Source of the DNA: an uncultured Lachnospiraceae bacterium
GTDB lineage: Bacteria; Bacillota; Clostridia; Lachnospirales; Lachnospiraceae
Length of the DNA: 45,339 nt
Direction: 5' to 3'
NCBI GenBank assembly: GCA_902797675.1
Contig: CADBTR010000080.1
Coordinates: 1 to 45,339 of the forward strand
Shown here one piece after another: positions 34,044-43,023 of this stretch. The position numbers and the translations under genes are program-made. The number at the start of each line of letters is the position of its first letter. The first letter of the stretch is position 1. The notes under the pieces are model-generated. The model saw only the letters and a program-made list of their open reading frames with translations. It ran no database searches and was not told the origin of the DNA.

Positions 34044-35102
34044 ATGTTTCGGGATCATACCAGAGTGATAAAGATCGGAGACAGCGTCATAGGCGGTGGA
34101 AATCCGATTTTGATACAGTCAATGACGAATACAAAGACAGAGGATGTGGAAGCTACGGTTGCCCAGATTCTGGAACTGGAGCAGGCGGGATGTGAGATCA
34201 TTCGCTGTACGGTTCCCACAGAGGAAGCGGCAAAGGCCATCGGAGAAATCAAAAAAAGGATTCACATTCCTTTGGTTGCGGACATTCATTTTAATTACCG
34301 CATGGCAATCGAAGCAATCAAAAACGGCGCGGATAAGATCCGGATCAATCCGGGTAATATCGGAGGATCCGAGAATGTGAAAGCGGTGGTGGAAGCCGCA
34401 AAAGAACGGGATATTCCCATCCGTGTGGGCGTAAACAGCGGCTCCCTGGAGAAGGAATACCTGGATAAATACGGGAAAGTAACAGCAGAGGGAATTGTAG
34501 AGAGCGCGCTTGCCAAGGTTGCCATGATTGAGGAATATGATTACCATAATCTTGTGATCAGTATCAAATCCTCAGATGTGATGATGTGCGTAAATGCTCA
34601 CGAACTCATAGCCGAACGTACGGATTATCCTCTCCATGTGGGAATTACGGAAGCGGGAACATTATATTCCGGAAATATCAAGTCCTCAGTAGGTTTGGGA
34701 ATTATTCTGAATGAGGGGATCGGAGATACGATTCGTGTTTCCCTGACCGGCAATCCGGTGGAGGAAGTGAAAACCGGAAAATTGATCTTAAGAACGCTGG
34801 GGCTTCGCGCCGGCGGGATCAGCGTGGTTTCCTGTCCGACCTGCGGGCGTACCAATATCGATCTGATCGGACTGGCAAACAAGGTGGAGACCATGGTGGC
34901 AAAATACGATCATCTGAACTTAAAAGTTGCCGTTATGGGGTGCGTGGTAAACGGACCCGGTGAGGCAAAAGAAGCCGATCTTGGCATTGCCGGCGGGATC
35001 GGCGAGGGTATTTTGATCAAAAAGGGTGATATTGTAAAGAAAGTACCGGAAAATCAGCTACTTGCTGTTTTGGAAGAGGAACTGGCGCACTGGGAGGCAT
35101 AA
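34044..35102 (+). CDS. ispG: 4-hydroxy-3-methylbut-2-enyl diphosphate synthase
   Basis: IspG carries out the next-to-last step of the MEP pathway with a 4Fe-4S cluster. The 352 residues hold the cluster ligands C264 and C267 (SCPTCGRT), C300 and Glu307 (GCVVNGPGEA), and an N-terminal TIM-barrel with GGGNPILIQSMTNT and PLVADIHFNY. The frame is open from 34020, overlapping rseP, but GGAGG (34031-34035) fixes the start at 34044. The enzyme needs anaerobic or protected conditions, in line with an anaerobe. polC begins one base after the stop. Confidence 0.97.
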   Translation: MFRDHTRVIKIGDSVIGGGNPILIQSMTNTKTEDVEATVAQILELEQAGCEIIRCTVPTEEAAKAIGEIKKRIHIPLVADIHFNYRMAIEAIKNGADKIRINPGNIGGSENVKAVVEAAKERDIPIRVGVNSGSLEKEYLDKYGKVTAEGIVESALAKVAMIEEYDYHNLVISIKSSDVMMCVNAHELIAERTDYPLHVGITEAGTLYSGNIKSSVGLGIILNEGIGDTIRVSLTGNPVEEVKTGKLILRTLGLRAGGISVVSCPTCGRTNIDLIGLANKVETMVAKYDHLNLKVAVMGCVVNGPGEAKEADLGIAGGIGEGILIKKGDIVKKVPENQLLAVLEEELAHWEA

Positions 35103-35103
35103 T

Positions 35104-38100
35104 ATGGCTGAAGGGAAACGTTTTTTTCAGGTATTTCCCGAATTAAAACTGGAAAATCAGTTGACAGAGCTTTTAAGCCTGGTGGAAGTGAATAAGATTG
35201 CCACCAATCATCAAAAAGACGCGATCCGGATCTATATGACCGGAACGAGGATCATACCGAAAAAGAGCATCTATACGGTTGAGGAAGAGATGGAAAAGCA
35301 GATGTTCCACAAAGGACAGATACAGGTCCGGATCGTGGAACGTTTTCTGCTGTCCAGACAATATACGCCGGAGAGCCTCTGGGAAGAATATCGGGAAAGT
35401 ATTCTGGAGGAATTGAAAAAACGGAGCATCGTAATGTACAATATGATGCGCAAAAGTAAGATGGAATTTAAGGAGGGGGAAAAAGTCAGCCTGACACTGG
35501 AAGACACCGGTTTGAATAAGACAAAAGTAAATGATCTTATAGCATATCTGGAAGGCGTATTTACGGATCGCTGCGGACTTGATCTTGATCTTGAGATTTC
35601 TTATGTGAAACCGAAGATGAGCAAGTACCGCAAACAGCTGGAAGAACAGGAAAAACAGGAGATCAAAAAAATCATGGAGGATAATAAAGAGCAAAAGGCG
35701 AAGCACAGAGCCGAGCGCGAGGAAGAAAAGAAACAGAAAAAAGAACAGGAAGCGAAAACTGCGCCGGTGGCAGAGGAAAAGAGAGAAGAAAAGAAACCGG
35801 AGAAAAAGCCGGAGAAGAAAAATAATTATCAGCGGCGGGATTACCGCGGAAAATCCGATAATCCGGATGTGCTGTACGGTCGGGAATTTGACGGGGAATA
35901 TACGAAAATCGAGGAAATTACGGAGGAGAGCGGCGAGGTGATCATTCACGGACAGATTCTTTTTCTGGAGACAAGAGAGATCCGGAATGAAAGAACGATC
36001 ATCACATTTTCCGTAACCGATTTTACAGATACCATCTCCTCAAAATTGTTTCTGAAGAATGAGGATCTGCCGGAAATGCTGGAGAATCTTCGGGAAGGGA
36101 AATTTATCCGGCTGAAAGGTATGGCAATGCTTGATACCTACGATAAAGAGGTGGAGATCGCTTCTGTGGCGGGAATTATGAAGGGAACGGATTTTCGTGT
36201 TCCGCGTATGGACAACAGTCCGGAAAAGCGGGTGGAGCTGCATTGTCACACGAAGATGAGCGATATGGACGGCGTGTCGGAAGCAAAGGATATTATTGCC
36301 CAGGCGATCCGCTGGGGACATAAGGCGTTAGCGATCACCGATCACGGAAATGTGCAGGGATTTACCGAGGCGCTTCACGGTCTGGATAAGATTAAGGATT
36401 CCTATAAGAAAAAGGGAGAAAAGCTGGATTTCAAGGTCATCTACGGCGTGGAGGCTTATCTGGTGGATGATATCAAGACCATCGTGACGGATTCTGCCGG
36501 ACAGTCCCTGGATGCAACTTATGTGGTATTCGATATAGAGACCACAGGCTTTAGCGCGACCTATGACAAAATCATAGAAATCGGCGCTGTTCGTGTGAAA
36601 AAGGGACAGATTACGGAGCGGTTCAGCGAATTTATCAACCCGAAACGGCCGATTCCTTTCCGGATTGAACAGCTGACCGGAATTAATGACTCCATGGTAA
36701 TGGAGGCAGGGACGGTGGAAGAGGTTCTGCCGCGATTTCTGGAATTTTGTCAGGGTGCTGTCATGGTAGCTCATAATGCGGACTTTGATATGAGCTTCAT
36801 TTTCAAAAATGCAAGGGATCTGGGAATCGATTTTCAATGCACCATCGTGGATACGGTGCCCCTTGCGAGAGTGCTGCTTCCGAATCTGAATCGTTTCAAA
36901 CTGGATACGGTGGCAAAGGCATTAAATATATCCCTGGAAAATCATCATCGGGCGGTGGATGACGCCGGATGTACAGCCGAAATCTTTGTGAAATTTGTAT
37001 CGATGTTAAAAGATCTGGGAGTTTCGGAGCTAAACGGCGTAAATAAGCTGGGAGAAAGTACGGTAGAGCTTATCCGCAAGCTGCCGACCCACCATGCGAT
37101 CATTCTTGCGAAAAATGAACTGGGCAGAAGAAATCTGTACCGGCTGGTATCGGATTCCCATGTGACCTATTTTCACCGTTTTCCGAGAATTCCGAAAAGC
37201 GAATTCAATAAATACCGGGAGGGACTTCTGATCGGTTCCGCCTGTGAAGCGGGAGAACTGTATCAGGCGGTATACGGCGGAAAAAGCGATGCGGAGATTG
37301 CAAGACTGGTGAATTTTTATGATTATCTGGAAATTCAGCCCAACGGCAATAATATGTTTATGGTGCGAAAAGGCGATACCACAGTTGAAAACCTCATTGA
37401 GATCAATAAACAGATTGTTGAACTCGGGGAGAAATTCAATAAACCGGTGGTGGCGACCTGTGATGTCCATTTTTTAAATCCGGAGGATGAAATTTACCGC
37501 AGGATCATTATGGCGGGAAAAGGATTTGAGGATGCCGATGAGCAGGCACCGCTGTTTTTGCATACCACAGAGGAGATGCTGGCGGAGTTTTCTTATCTGG
37601 GACCGGATAAGGCAGAGGAAGTAGTGATTACCAATACCAACCGGATCGCGGATATGATCGATGAGATCTCGCCGGTACATCCGGATAAGGCGCCGCCGGT
37701 GATCCCGAATTCCGATCAGATGCTCAGGGAGATCTGTTATAATAAGGCACATTCCATGTATGGAGAAAATCTTCCGGAAATCGTGACGGAGCGGTTGGAG
37801 CGAGAATTAAATTCCATTATTTCCAATGGATTTGCCGTTATGTATATTATTGCCCAAAAGTTGGTGTGGAAGTCTAATGAGGACGGATATCTGGTAGGTT
37901 CCAGAGGATCTGTCGGTTCTTCTTTTGTGGCGACCATGGCGGGAATTACGGAAGTAAATCCGTTAAGTCCGCATTATTATTGCGAGAACTGTCATTACAG
38001 TGATTTTGATTCCGACGAGGTAAAACAATACAGCGGCGGCTCCGGCTGTGACATGCCGGATAAGAATTGTCCGAATTGCGGGAAACCGTTGATTAAAGCC

Positions 38101-39591
38101 GGATTTGATATTCCTTTTGAGACATTCCTGGGATTTAAGGGAAATAAAGAGCCGGATATTGACCTGAATTTTTCCGGCGAATATCAGAGTAAAGCGCATG
38201 AATATACGGAAGTTATTTTCGGAAAAGGTCAGACTTTCCGGGCAGGAACCATCGGTACGCTGGCAGATAAGACGGCGTATGGTTATGTGAAAAATTATTA
38301 TGAGGAGAGGGGAAAGTCGAAGCGCCCTTGTGAGATCAACCGGATCGTGCAGGGCTGTGTCGGAGTCCGCAGAACTACGGGACAGCATCCGGGAGGAATT
38401 ATCGTGCTTCCTTACGGAGAGCAGATCTATAAATTTACGCCGGTGCAGCATCCGGCAAATGATATGACGGTGAAGACCGTCACAACGCATTTCGATTATC
38501 ACTCCATCGATCACAACCTGCTAAAACTTGATATTCTGGGGCATGATGATCCTACGATGATCCGAATGCTGGAGGATCTGACCGGATTGCCGGCAACGAC
38601 GATCCCGTTAGACAGCAAGGAAGTGATGTCGCTGTTTAAATCTACGGAGGCGCTGCATATCGAGCCGGAGGATATCGGAGGCTGTAAGCTTGGCGCTCTC
38701 GGAATTCCGGAGTTCGGTACGGATTTTGCCATGCAGATGTTGATTGATACACAGCCGAAGACATTTTCCGATCTTGTGCGGATCGCAGGGCTTTCCCACG
38801 GTACGGATGTGTGGCTTGGAAATGCCCAGACATTGATCAAGGAAGGAAAGGCAACGATCTCCACGGCAATCTGTACCAGAGATGATATTATGATCTATCT
38901 GATCAGTAAAGGGATGGACAAGGAGCTGTCCTTTACGATCATGGAAGCGGTCCGGAAGGGAAAAGGATTGAAGCCGGAGTGGGAAGAAGCTATGATCGGG
39001 GCGGGGGTGCCGGATTGGTACATCTGGTCCTGTAAGAAGATTAAATATATGTTTCCGAAGGCGCACGCAGCGGCTTATGTGATGATGGCGTGGAGAATTG
39101 CTTATTATAAAGTATTCTATCCCCAGGCTTTTTACGCGGCTTTTTTCAGTATCCGCGCTTCCGCATTTAATTATGAGATTATGTGCCAGGGCAGGGATAA
39201 GCTGGAATATTTTCTTGCGGAATATCGGAAGAAGAAGGAAAACGGCACGATTACGCCAAAGGAAGAGGATACCATCAAGGATATGCGGATCGTGCAGGAA
39301 ATGTATGCAAGAGGTTATGAATTTATGCCGATTGACCTGTACCGCTCAAAGGCGACGAAATTTCAGGTGATCGACGGTAAATTGCTGCCGTCCTTAAGTA
39401 CTATCGACGGAATGGGGGATAAGGCGGCAGAAGCTGTGGTAGATGCGGCAAAAGACGGGGAATTTTTATCAAAAGATGATTTTCGGGCAAGAACAAAGGT
39501 CAGCAAGACCGTGATCGATCTGATGAGCGATCTTGGCCTGTTTGGTGACTTGCCGGAGACCAATCAATTATCATTATTTGATTTTGCATAA
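35104..39591 (+). CDS. polC: DNA polymerase III alpha subunit, PolC type
   Basis: PolC is the leading replicative polymerase of low-GC Gram-positives, with its own proofreading nuclease. The 1495-residue chain has an N-terminal domain; a very charged Lys/Glu linker (about 180-250); an OB domain (about 280-370); a PHP domain beginning ELHCHTKMSDMDG (H380, H382) and split by the 3'-5' exonuclease (D477 and E479 in FDIETTG, AHNADFDMSF, HHRAVDDAG); a zinc site (C960, C963, C982, C989, C992); and the polymerase catalytic aspartates D1018 and D1020 in PDIDLNFSGEY. GGGAGG stands 6 bases before the ATG at 35104. It ends the conserved block that began with pyrH. Confidence 0.98.
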   Translation: MAEGKRFFQVFPELKLENQLTELLSLVEVNKIATNHQKDAIRIYMTGTRIIPKKSIYTVEEEMEKQMFHKGQIQVRIVERFLLSRQYTPESLWEEYRESILEELKKRSIVMYNMMRKSKMEFKEGEKVSLTLEDTGLNKTKVNDLIAYLEGVFTDRCGLDLDLEISYVKPKMSKYRKQLEEQEKQEIKKIMEDNKEQKAKHRAEREEEKKQKKEQEAKTAPVAEEKREEKKPEKKPEKKNNYQRRDYRGKSDNPDVLYGREFDGEYTKIEEITEESGEVIIHGQILFLETREIRNERTIITFSVTDFTDTISSKLFLKNEDLPEMLENLREGKFIRLKGMAMLDTYDKEVEIASVAGIMKGTDFRVPRMDNSPEKRVELHCHTKMSDMDGVSEAKDIIAQAIRWGHKALAITDHGNVQGFTEALHGLDKIKDSYKKKGEKLDFKVIYGVEAYLVDDIKTIVTDSAGQSLDATYVVFDIETTGFSATYDKIIEIGAVRVKKGQITERFSEFINPKRPIPFRIEQLTGINDSMVMEAGTVEEVLPRFLEFCQGAVMVAHNADFDMSFIFKNARDLGIDFQCTIVDTVPLARVLLPNLNRFKLDTVAKALNISLENHHRAVDDAGCTAEIFVKFVSMLKDLGVSELNGVNKLGESTVELIRKLPTHHAIILAKNELGRRNLYRLVSDSHVTYFHRFPRIPKSEFNKYREGLLIGSACEAGELYQAVYGGKSDAEIARLVNFYDYLEIQPNGNNMFMVRKGDTTVENLIEINKQIVELGEKFNKPVVATCDVHFLNPEDEIYRRIIMAGKGFEDADEQAPLFLHTTEEMLAEFSYLGPDKAEEVVITNTNRIADMIDEISPVHPDKAPPVIPNSDQMLREICYNKAHSMYGENLPEIVTERLERELNSIISNGFAVMYIIAQKLVWKSNEDGYLVGSRGSVGSSFVATMAGITEVNPLSPHYYCENCHYSDFDSDEVKQYSGGSGCDMPDKNCPNCGKPLIKAGFDIPFETFLGFKGNKEPDIDLNFSGEYQSKAHEYTEVIFGKGQTFRAGTIGTLADKTAYGYVKNYYEERGKSKRPCEINRIVQGCVGVRRTTGQHPGGIIVLPYGEQIYKFTPVQHPANDMTVKTVTTHFDYHSIDHNLLKLDILGHDDPTMIRMLEDLTGLPATTIPLDSKEVMSLFKSTEALHIEPEDIGGCKLGALGIPEFGTDFAMQMLIDTQPKTFSDLVRIAGLSHGTDVWLGNAQTLIKEGKATISTAICTRDDIMIYLISKGMDKELSFTIMEAVRKGKGLKPEWEEAMIGAGVPDWYIWSCKKIKYMFPKAHAAAYVMMAWRIAYYKVFYPQAFYAAFFSIRASAFNYEIMCQGRDKLEYFLAEYRKKKENGTITPKEEDTIKDMRIVQEMYARGYEFMPIDLYRSKATKFQVIDGKLLPSLSTIDGMGDKAAEAVVDAAKDGEFLSKDDFRARTKVSKTVIDLMSDLGLFGDLPETNQLSLFDFA

Positions 39592-39630
39592 TTCCGGTAA
39601 AAGATGCCGGTATAAAGGAAAGGGCAGATC

Positions 39631-40761
39631 ATGGATGAATTAAAACGGGATCACAGGCAAAAAGCTGCTCAGATGAGACAGATACAACAAAAAAAGCAGA
39701 CAAAAAAACATACGGCTGCTGCGAAAGGAAATGATTCTCGTCGCGGGAGCACACAACAGAAAAGTAAGGCAGAAGCCATAAGACAAAAAAGGCTTAAGGA
39801 GGAGCGGGCGCGAAAGGTCGCAATCCAGAAAAGAAAGCAGAAAATGCTGTTAGGAGGAATCTTGGCGATCACTGTTCTCGGTATCATTCTTTTGGCTGTC
39901 AATATCAGTCAGATGGTTTCCGCAAAAGATCAGGGAAAAACAAAAGAGAAGACGGAAGTGCAGACAGAAGAGGCAGTCGAGGATGTGGTTTCCGATACGG
40001 TGAATGTCTCGGAACTGACGCTGGATGAGAGTATGTATATCTATGAGAATGATGAGGATATGCTTCAACAATTGAAGGATCGCCTGTACAGCAGTGAGAC
40101 GGAAGACGACAGACTGGAATTTATCATTGAACATGAAAAGGCGTATCCGCCGGAAATGATCGAATTTCTGGTAAAATATCCGGAAGTCATTGATTTTGTC
40201 TTAAAATATCCAATCAAAAGCAGGGAACAGCACAGCAGCGTTGTGGACATTTCCCAGGATTATACAAAAGGAACGGTGCCTACCTTTATCCAGTGGGATG
40301 ATCGCTGGGGATATATTGAATTTGGTGATAATGTCATCGGAGATTCCGGTTGCGGTCCCACCTGTCTTGCAATGGCGATGGTAGCGCTTACGGGAAAAGG
40401 TCAATATACGCCTATCGCATTGTGTAAATTTGCAACGGATAATAACTATTATGTTTACGGTTCGGGAAGTTCATGGGATCTGATGAAGAGCGGGGCGGAA
40501 AAACTGGGATTATCTTCCGAGAAAATCAATATCAGTGAAGAATCTCTGCGCCTTGCCTTAAAGGAGGGTAAAGTGCTGATCTTAAGCGTAGGTCCCGGGA
40601 TTTTCACAAAAGGCGGTCATTTTATCCTGATCTATAAATATGAGGACGGAAAATTTTATGTAAAAGATCCAAACAGCAGGATCCGGACAGATACAGGTTA
40701 TACCTTTGATGAGATCGGCAGTCAGATCAAAGGAGTCTGGGCTCTCTGTGAGGAGGAATAA
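39631..40761 (+). CDS. Membrane-anchored C39-like cysteine peptidase
   Basis: The 376-residue protein has a strongly basic cytoplasmic tail of about 70 residues (Lys, Arg, Gln rich), one membrane helix (about 73-93), an acidic exterior stalk (to about 205) and a papain-like C39 domain. The likely catalytic residues are C241 in GDSGCGPTCLAMAM, H330 in KGGHFILIY and D346 in VKDPNS, with a preceding glutamine in FIQWDDRWG. It therefore probably acts outside the cell as a peptidase or amidase; it lacks the ABC parts of bacteriocin exporters. AAAGGAAAGG precedes the ATG. It follows polC by 39 bases and ends just before the CIRCE hairpin. The target is unknown. Confidence 0.82.
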   Translation: MDELKRDHRQKAAQMRQIQQKKQTKKHTAAAKGNDSRRGSTQQKSKAEAIRQKRLKEERARKVAIQKRKQKMLLGGILAITVLGIILLAVNISQMVSAKDQGKTKEKTEVQTEEAVEDVVSDTVNVSELTLDESMYIYENDEDMLQQLKDRLYSSETEDDRLEFIIEHEKAYPPEMIEFLVKYPEVIDFVLKYPIKSREQHSSVVDISQDYTKGTVPTFIQWDDRWGYIEFGDNVIGDSGCGPTCLAMAMVALTGKGQYTPIALCKFATDNNYYVYGSGSSWDLMKSGAEKLGLSSEKINISEESLRLALKEGKVLILSVGPGIFTKGGHFILIYKYEDGKFYVKDPNSRIRTDTGYTFDEIGSQIKGVWALCEEE

Positions 40762-40770
40762 GAAAGAAGA

Positions 40771-40779
40771 TTATCCACA
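40771..40779 (+). other. Isolated perfect DnaA-box match
   Basis: TTATCCACA matches the DnaA box consensus exactly and lies three bases before the CIRCE element. It stands alone; a chance match is quite possible in a window of this size. Confidence 0.3.
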
Positions 40780-40781
40780 TT

Positions 40782-40814
40782 ATTAGCACTCATTAAAAAT
40801 GAGTGCTAATTTTT
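40782..40814 (+). terminator. Likely terminator of the C39 gene, formed by the CIRCE palindrome
   Basis: As RNA, 40782-40793 pairs with 40799-40810 over 12 perfect positions with loop TAAAA, followed at once by TTTT (40811-40814). This would end the upstream transcript 20 bases after the C39 stop. The stem is AT-rich, so efficiency is uncertain. Confidence 0.55.
40783..40809 (+). promoter_or_regulatory. CIRCE element (HrcA operator) upstream of htpG
   Basis: TTAGCACTC (40783-40791), a 9-base spacer and GAGTGCTAA (40801-40809) match the CIRCE consensus perfectly. HrcA should bind it and repress the following gene until heat or misfolded protein drains GroEL. It lies 7 bases upstream of the -35 element, not in the transcribed leader where B. 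subtilis has it. Confidence 0.96.
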
Positions 40815-40816
40815 GC

Positions 40817-40845
40817 TTGACATTTTCCTTTGCAGGATATATGAT
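40817..40845 (+). promoter_or_regulatory. Sigma-A promoter of htpG
   Basis: TTGACA (40817-40822), a 17-base spacer and TATGAT (40840-40845) form a strong promoter just downstream of CIRCE. The leader to the ATG at 40910 is about 58 bases. Confidence 0.85.
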
Positions 40846-40909
40846 AAAGAGCAGAGGCTGTCAGATTCGGGGCAGCAGATGAATAAGAGAGATAAGGAGA
40901 TGTTTTAAC

Positions 40910-42922
40910 ATGGCAAATCAGGGTAATTTATCAATTAATAGTGAAAATATTTTTCCGGTGATTAAAAAATGGCTTTATTCCGATCACGATATCTTTTTCA
41001 GAGAATTGATCTCAAACGGAACAGATGCCATCACAAAGTTGAAAAAGCTGGATATGATGGGAGAATACAGCATTCCGGAGGAAAATGAATTAAAGATCGT
41101 TGTATCGGTCAATGATAAGGACAAGACGCTGCGGTTTGTCGATAACGGTCTTGGCATGACGGCGGAGGAAGTGGAAGAATATATCTGCCAGATCGCATTT
41201 TCCGGCGCGGAGGCTTTTATTGAGCAATATAAAGATAAGACAAACGATGATCAGATCATCGGTCATTTCGGTCTTGGATTTTATTCTGCATTTATGGTGG
41301 CTGACCGGGTGGAGATCAATTCCCTTTCTTACAAAGAGGGCGCAAAACCGGTGCATTGGGATTGTGACGGCGGCACGACTTATGAGATGGAAGAGGGAAC
41401 AAAAGATACGGTAGGAACGGAGATCGTTCTGTATCTCAATGAGGACAGCCTGGAATTTTGCAATGAATATCGGGCAAAAGAAGTCATCGAGAAGTATTGC
41501 TCCTTTATGCCGATTCCGATCTTCCTTAAAAATGAGACGGCGGAGCCTCAATATGAGACCATTCCGGAGGAAGAAGTGACCGAGAAAGATACGGTAGTGG
41601 AGAATATCGTAGAGCCGGAGGAGACCGAGGAGAAAGAAAACGAAGACGGAACAAAGGAAACGGTAGTCAAGAAGCCGGAACAGCATAAGGCAAAGATCTT
41701 AAAAAGGCCGGTGGCATTGAATGACATCCATCCGCTTTGGACAAAGCATCCAAATGACTGTACCGAGGAGGAATACAAGGAGTTTTATACCAAAGTATTC
41801 CATGATTTCAAGGAGCCGTTGTTCTGGATTCACCTGAATATGGATTATCCTTTTAATTTAAAAGGAATCCTGTATTTCCCGAAATTCAATAACGAATATG
41901 ATACCATCGAGGGAACCATTAAATTATATAACAATCAGGTCTTTGTTGCGGATAATATCAAGGAAGTGATCCCGGAATTTCTGATGCTGTTAAAGGGCGT
42001 CATCGATTGTCCGGATCTGCCGTTAAATGTGTCGAGAAGTGCTTTGCAGAATGACGGATTTGTAAAGAAGATCTCCGATTATATCACCAAGCGTGTGGCG
42101 GATAAGTTATCCGGTATGTGCAAGACAGAGAAGGAATCTTATGAAAAATACTGGGATGATATCAATCCGTTTATCAAGTTCGGCTGCTTAAAGGACGAGA
42201 AATTCTGCGAGAAGATGAAGGATTATATTCTGTTTAAGAATATCGACGGAAAATATCTGACCTTGCCGGAGTGCCTGGAAGAGAATAAGGAAAAGCATGA
42301 GAATACGATCTTCTATGTGACCGATGAGATCCAGCAAAGCCAGTATATCCGTATGTTCCGGGAAGAGGGAACGGATGCGGTAGTCTTAAAGCACAACATC
42401 GATCAGCCGTTTATCTCCCATCTGGAGCAGAAGAATGAGGGCGTAAAATTCCTGCGCATTGATGCGGATCTTACGGAAACATTCAAAGAGGAAGTTTCCG
42501 AGGATGACAAGAAGGCTCTGGAAGAGGATGCAAAGACCTTGACGGAATTGTTCCGCAAGGCATTGAATAATGAAAAGCTGGAATTAAAACTTGAAAAACT
42601 GAAGGACGAACAGGTTTCAGCCATGGTTACTCTTTCCGAGGAAAGCCGCAGAATGCAGGATATGATGAAAATGTACGGAATGGCAGGCATGGATCCGTCT
42701 ATGTTCGGCACAAATCTCACTCTGGTGCTCAATGCAAATCATAAGCTGGTACAATATGTTCTCGCTCATAAGGATCAGCAGGATGATGAGAATGTGACCA
42801 TGATCTGTCAGCAGCTTTATGACCTTGCGGTGATCAGTCATGAGCAGTTGAATCCGGAGGCTATGACAAAATTTATTCAAAGAAGCAATCAGATTATGGA
42901 ATTACTTACTGGTCAAATGTAA
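40910..42922 (+). CDS. htpG: Hsp90-family chaperone HtpG
   Basis: HtpG is the bacterial Hsp90, an ATP-dependent dimeric chaperone. The N-terminal ATPase domain has FFRELISNGTDAITKL (the conserved Asn and Asp), FVDNGLGMT and GHFGLGFYSAFMV; the lid segment reads IAFSGAEAF where most HtpG have IAKSGT. The middle domain has PLNVSRSALQND with the catalytic arginine. The total of 670 residues exceeds the roughly 625 of E. coli HtpG mainly by an acidic linker at about 210-265 (for example EETEEKENEDGTKE). AAGGAG precedes the ATG. It is probably a single-gene unit under HrcA control, ending with a terminator. Confidence 0.96.
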   Translation: MANQGNLSINSENIFPVIKKWLYSDHDIFFRELISNGTDAITKLKKLDMMGEYSIPEENELKIVVSVNDKDKTLRFVDNGLGMTAEEVEEYICQIAFSGAEAFIEQYKDKTNDDQIIGHFGLGFYSAFMVADRVEINSLSYKEGAKPVHWDCDGGTTYEMEEGTKDTVGTEIVLYLNEDSLEFCNEYRAKEVIEKYCSFMPIPIFLKNETAEPQYETIPEEEVTEKDTVVENIVEPEETEEKENEDGTKETVVKKPEQHKAKILKRPVALNDIHPLWTKHPNDCTEEEYKEFYTKVFHDFKEPLFWIHLNMDYPFNLKGILYFPKFNNEYDTIEGTIKLYNNQVFVADNIKEVIPEFLMLLKGVIDCPDLPLNVSRSALQNDGFVKKISDYITKRVADKLSGMCKTEKESYEKYWDDINPFIKFGCLKDEKFCEKMKDYILFKNIDGKYLTLPECLEENKEKHENTIFYVTDEIQQSQYIRMFREEGTDAVVLKHNIDQPFISHLEQKNEGVKFLRIDADLTETFKEEVSEDDKKALEEDAKTLTELFRKALNNEKLELKLEKLKDEQVSAMVTLSEESRRMQDMMKMYGMAGMDPSMFGTNLTLVLNANHKLVQYVLAHKDQQDDENVTMICQQLYDLAVISHEQLNPEAMTKFIQRSNQIMELLTGQM

Positions 42923-42964
42923 TTATTCAGAATCCCAAACTCGAATTCCTGCTGAATAATTACA
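42918..42964. repeat. 13-base perfect inverted repeat over the htpG stop codon
   Basis: TGTAATTATTCAG (42918-42930) and CTGAATAATTACA (42952-42964) are perfect inverted copies with a 21-base loop. The left arm contains the htpG stop codon. No T-tract follows, so it is distinct from the terminator after it; it might protect the 3' end or bind a protein. Confidence 0.6.
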
Positions 42965-42987
42965 AAATAGGTTTATCAGACAGGACG

Positions 42988-43023
42988 CGGGCGTTGTTTC
43001 AGACATGAAACAACGCCCGTTTT
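42988..43023 (+). terminator. Rho-independent terminator of htpG
   Basis: A perfect 14-pair stem (42988-43001 with 43006-43019), loop GACA, is followed by TTTT (43020-43023). It also contains the last codons and stop of the convergent AraC-family gene. On the minus strand no T-tract follows. Confidence 0.85.
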
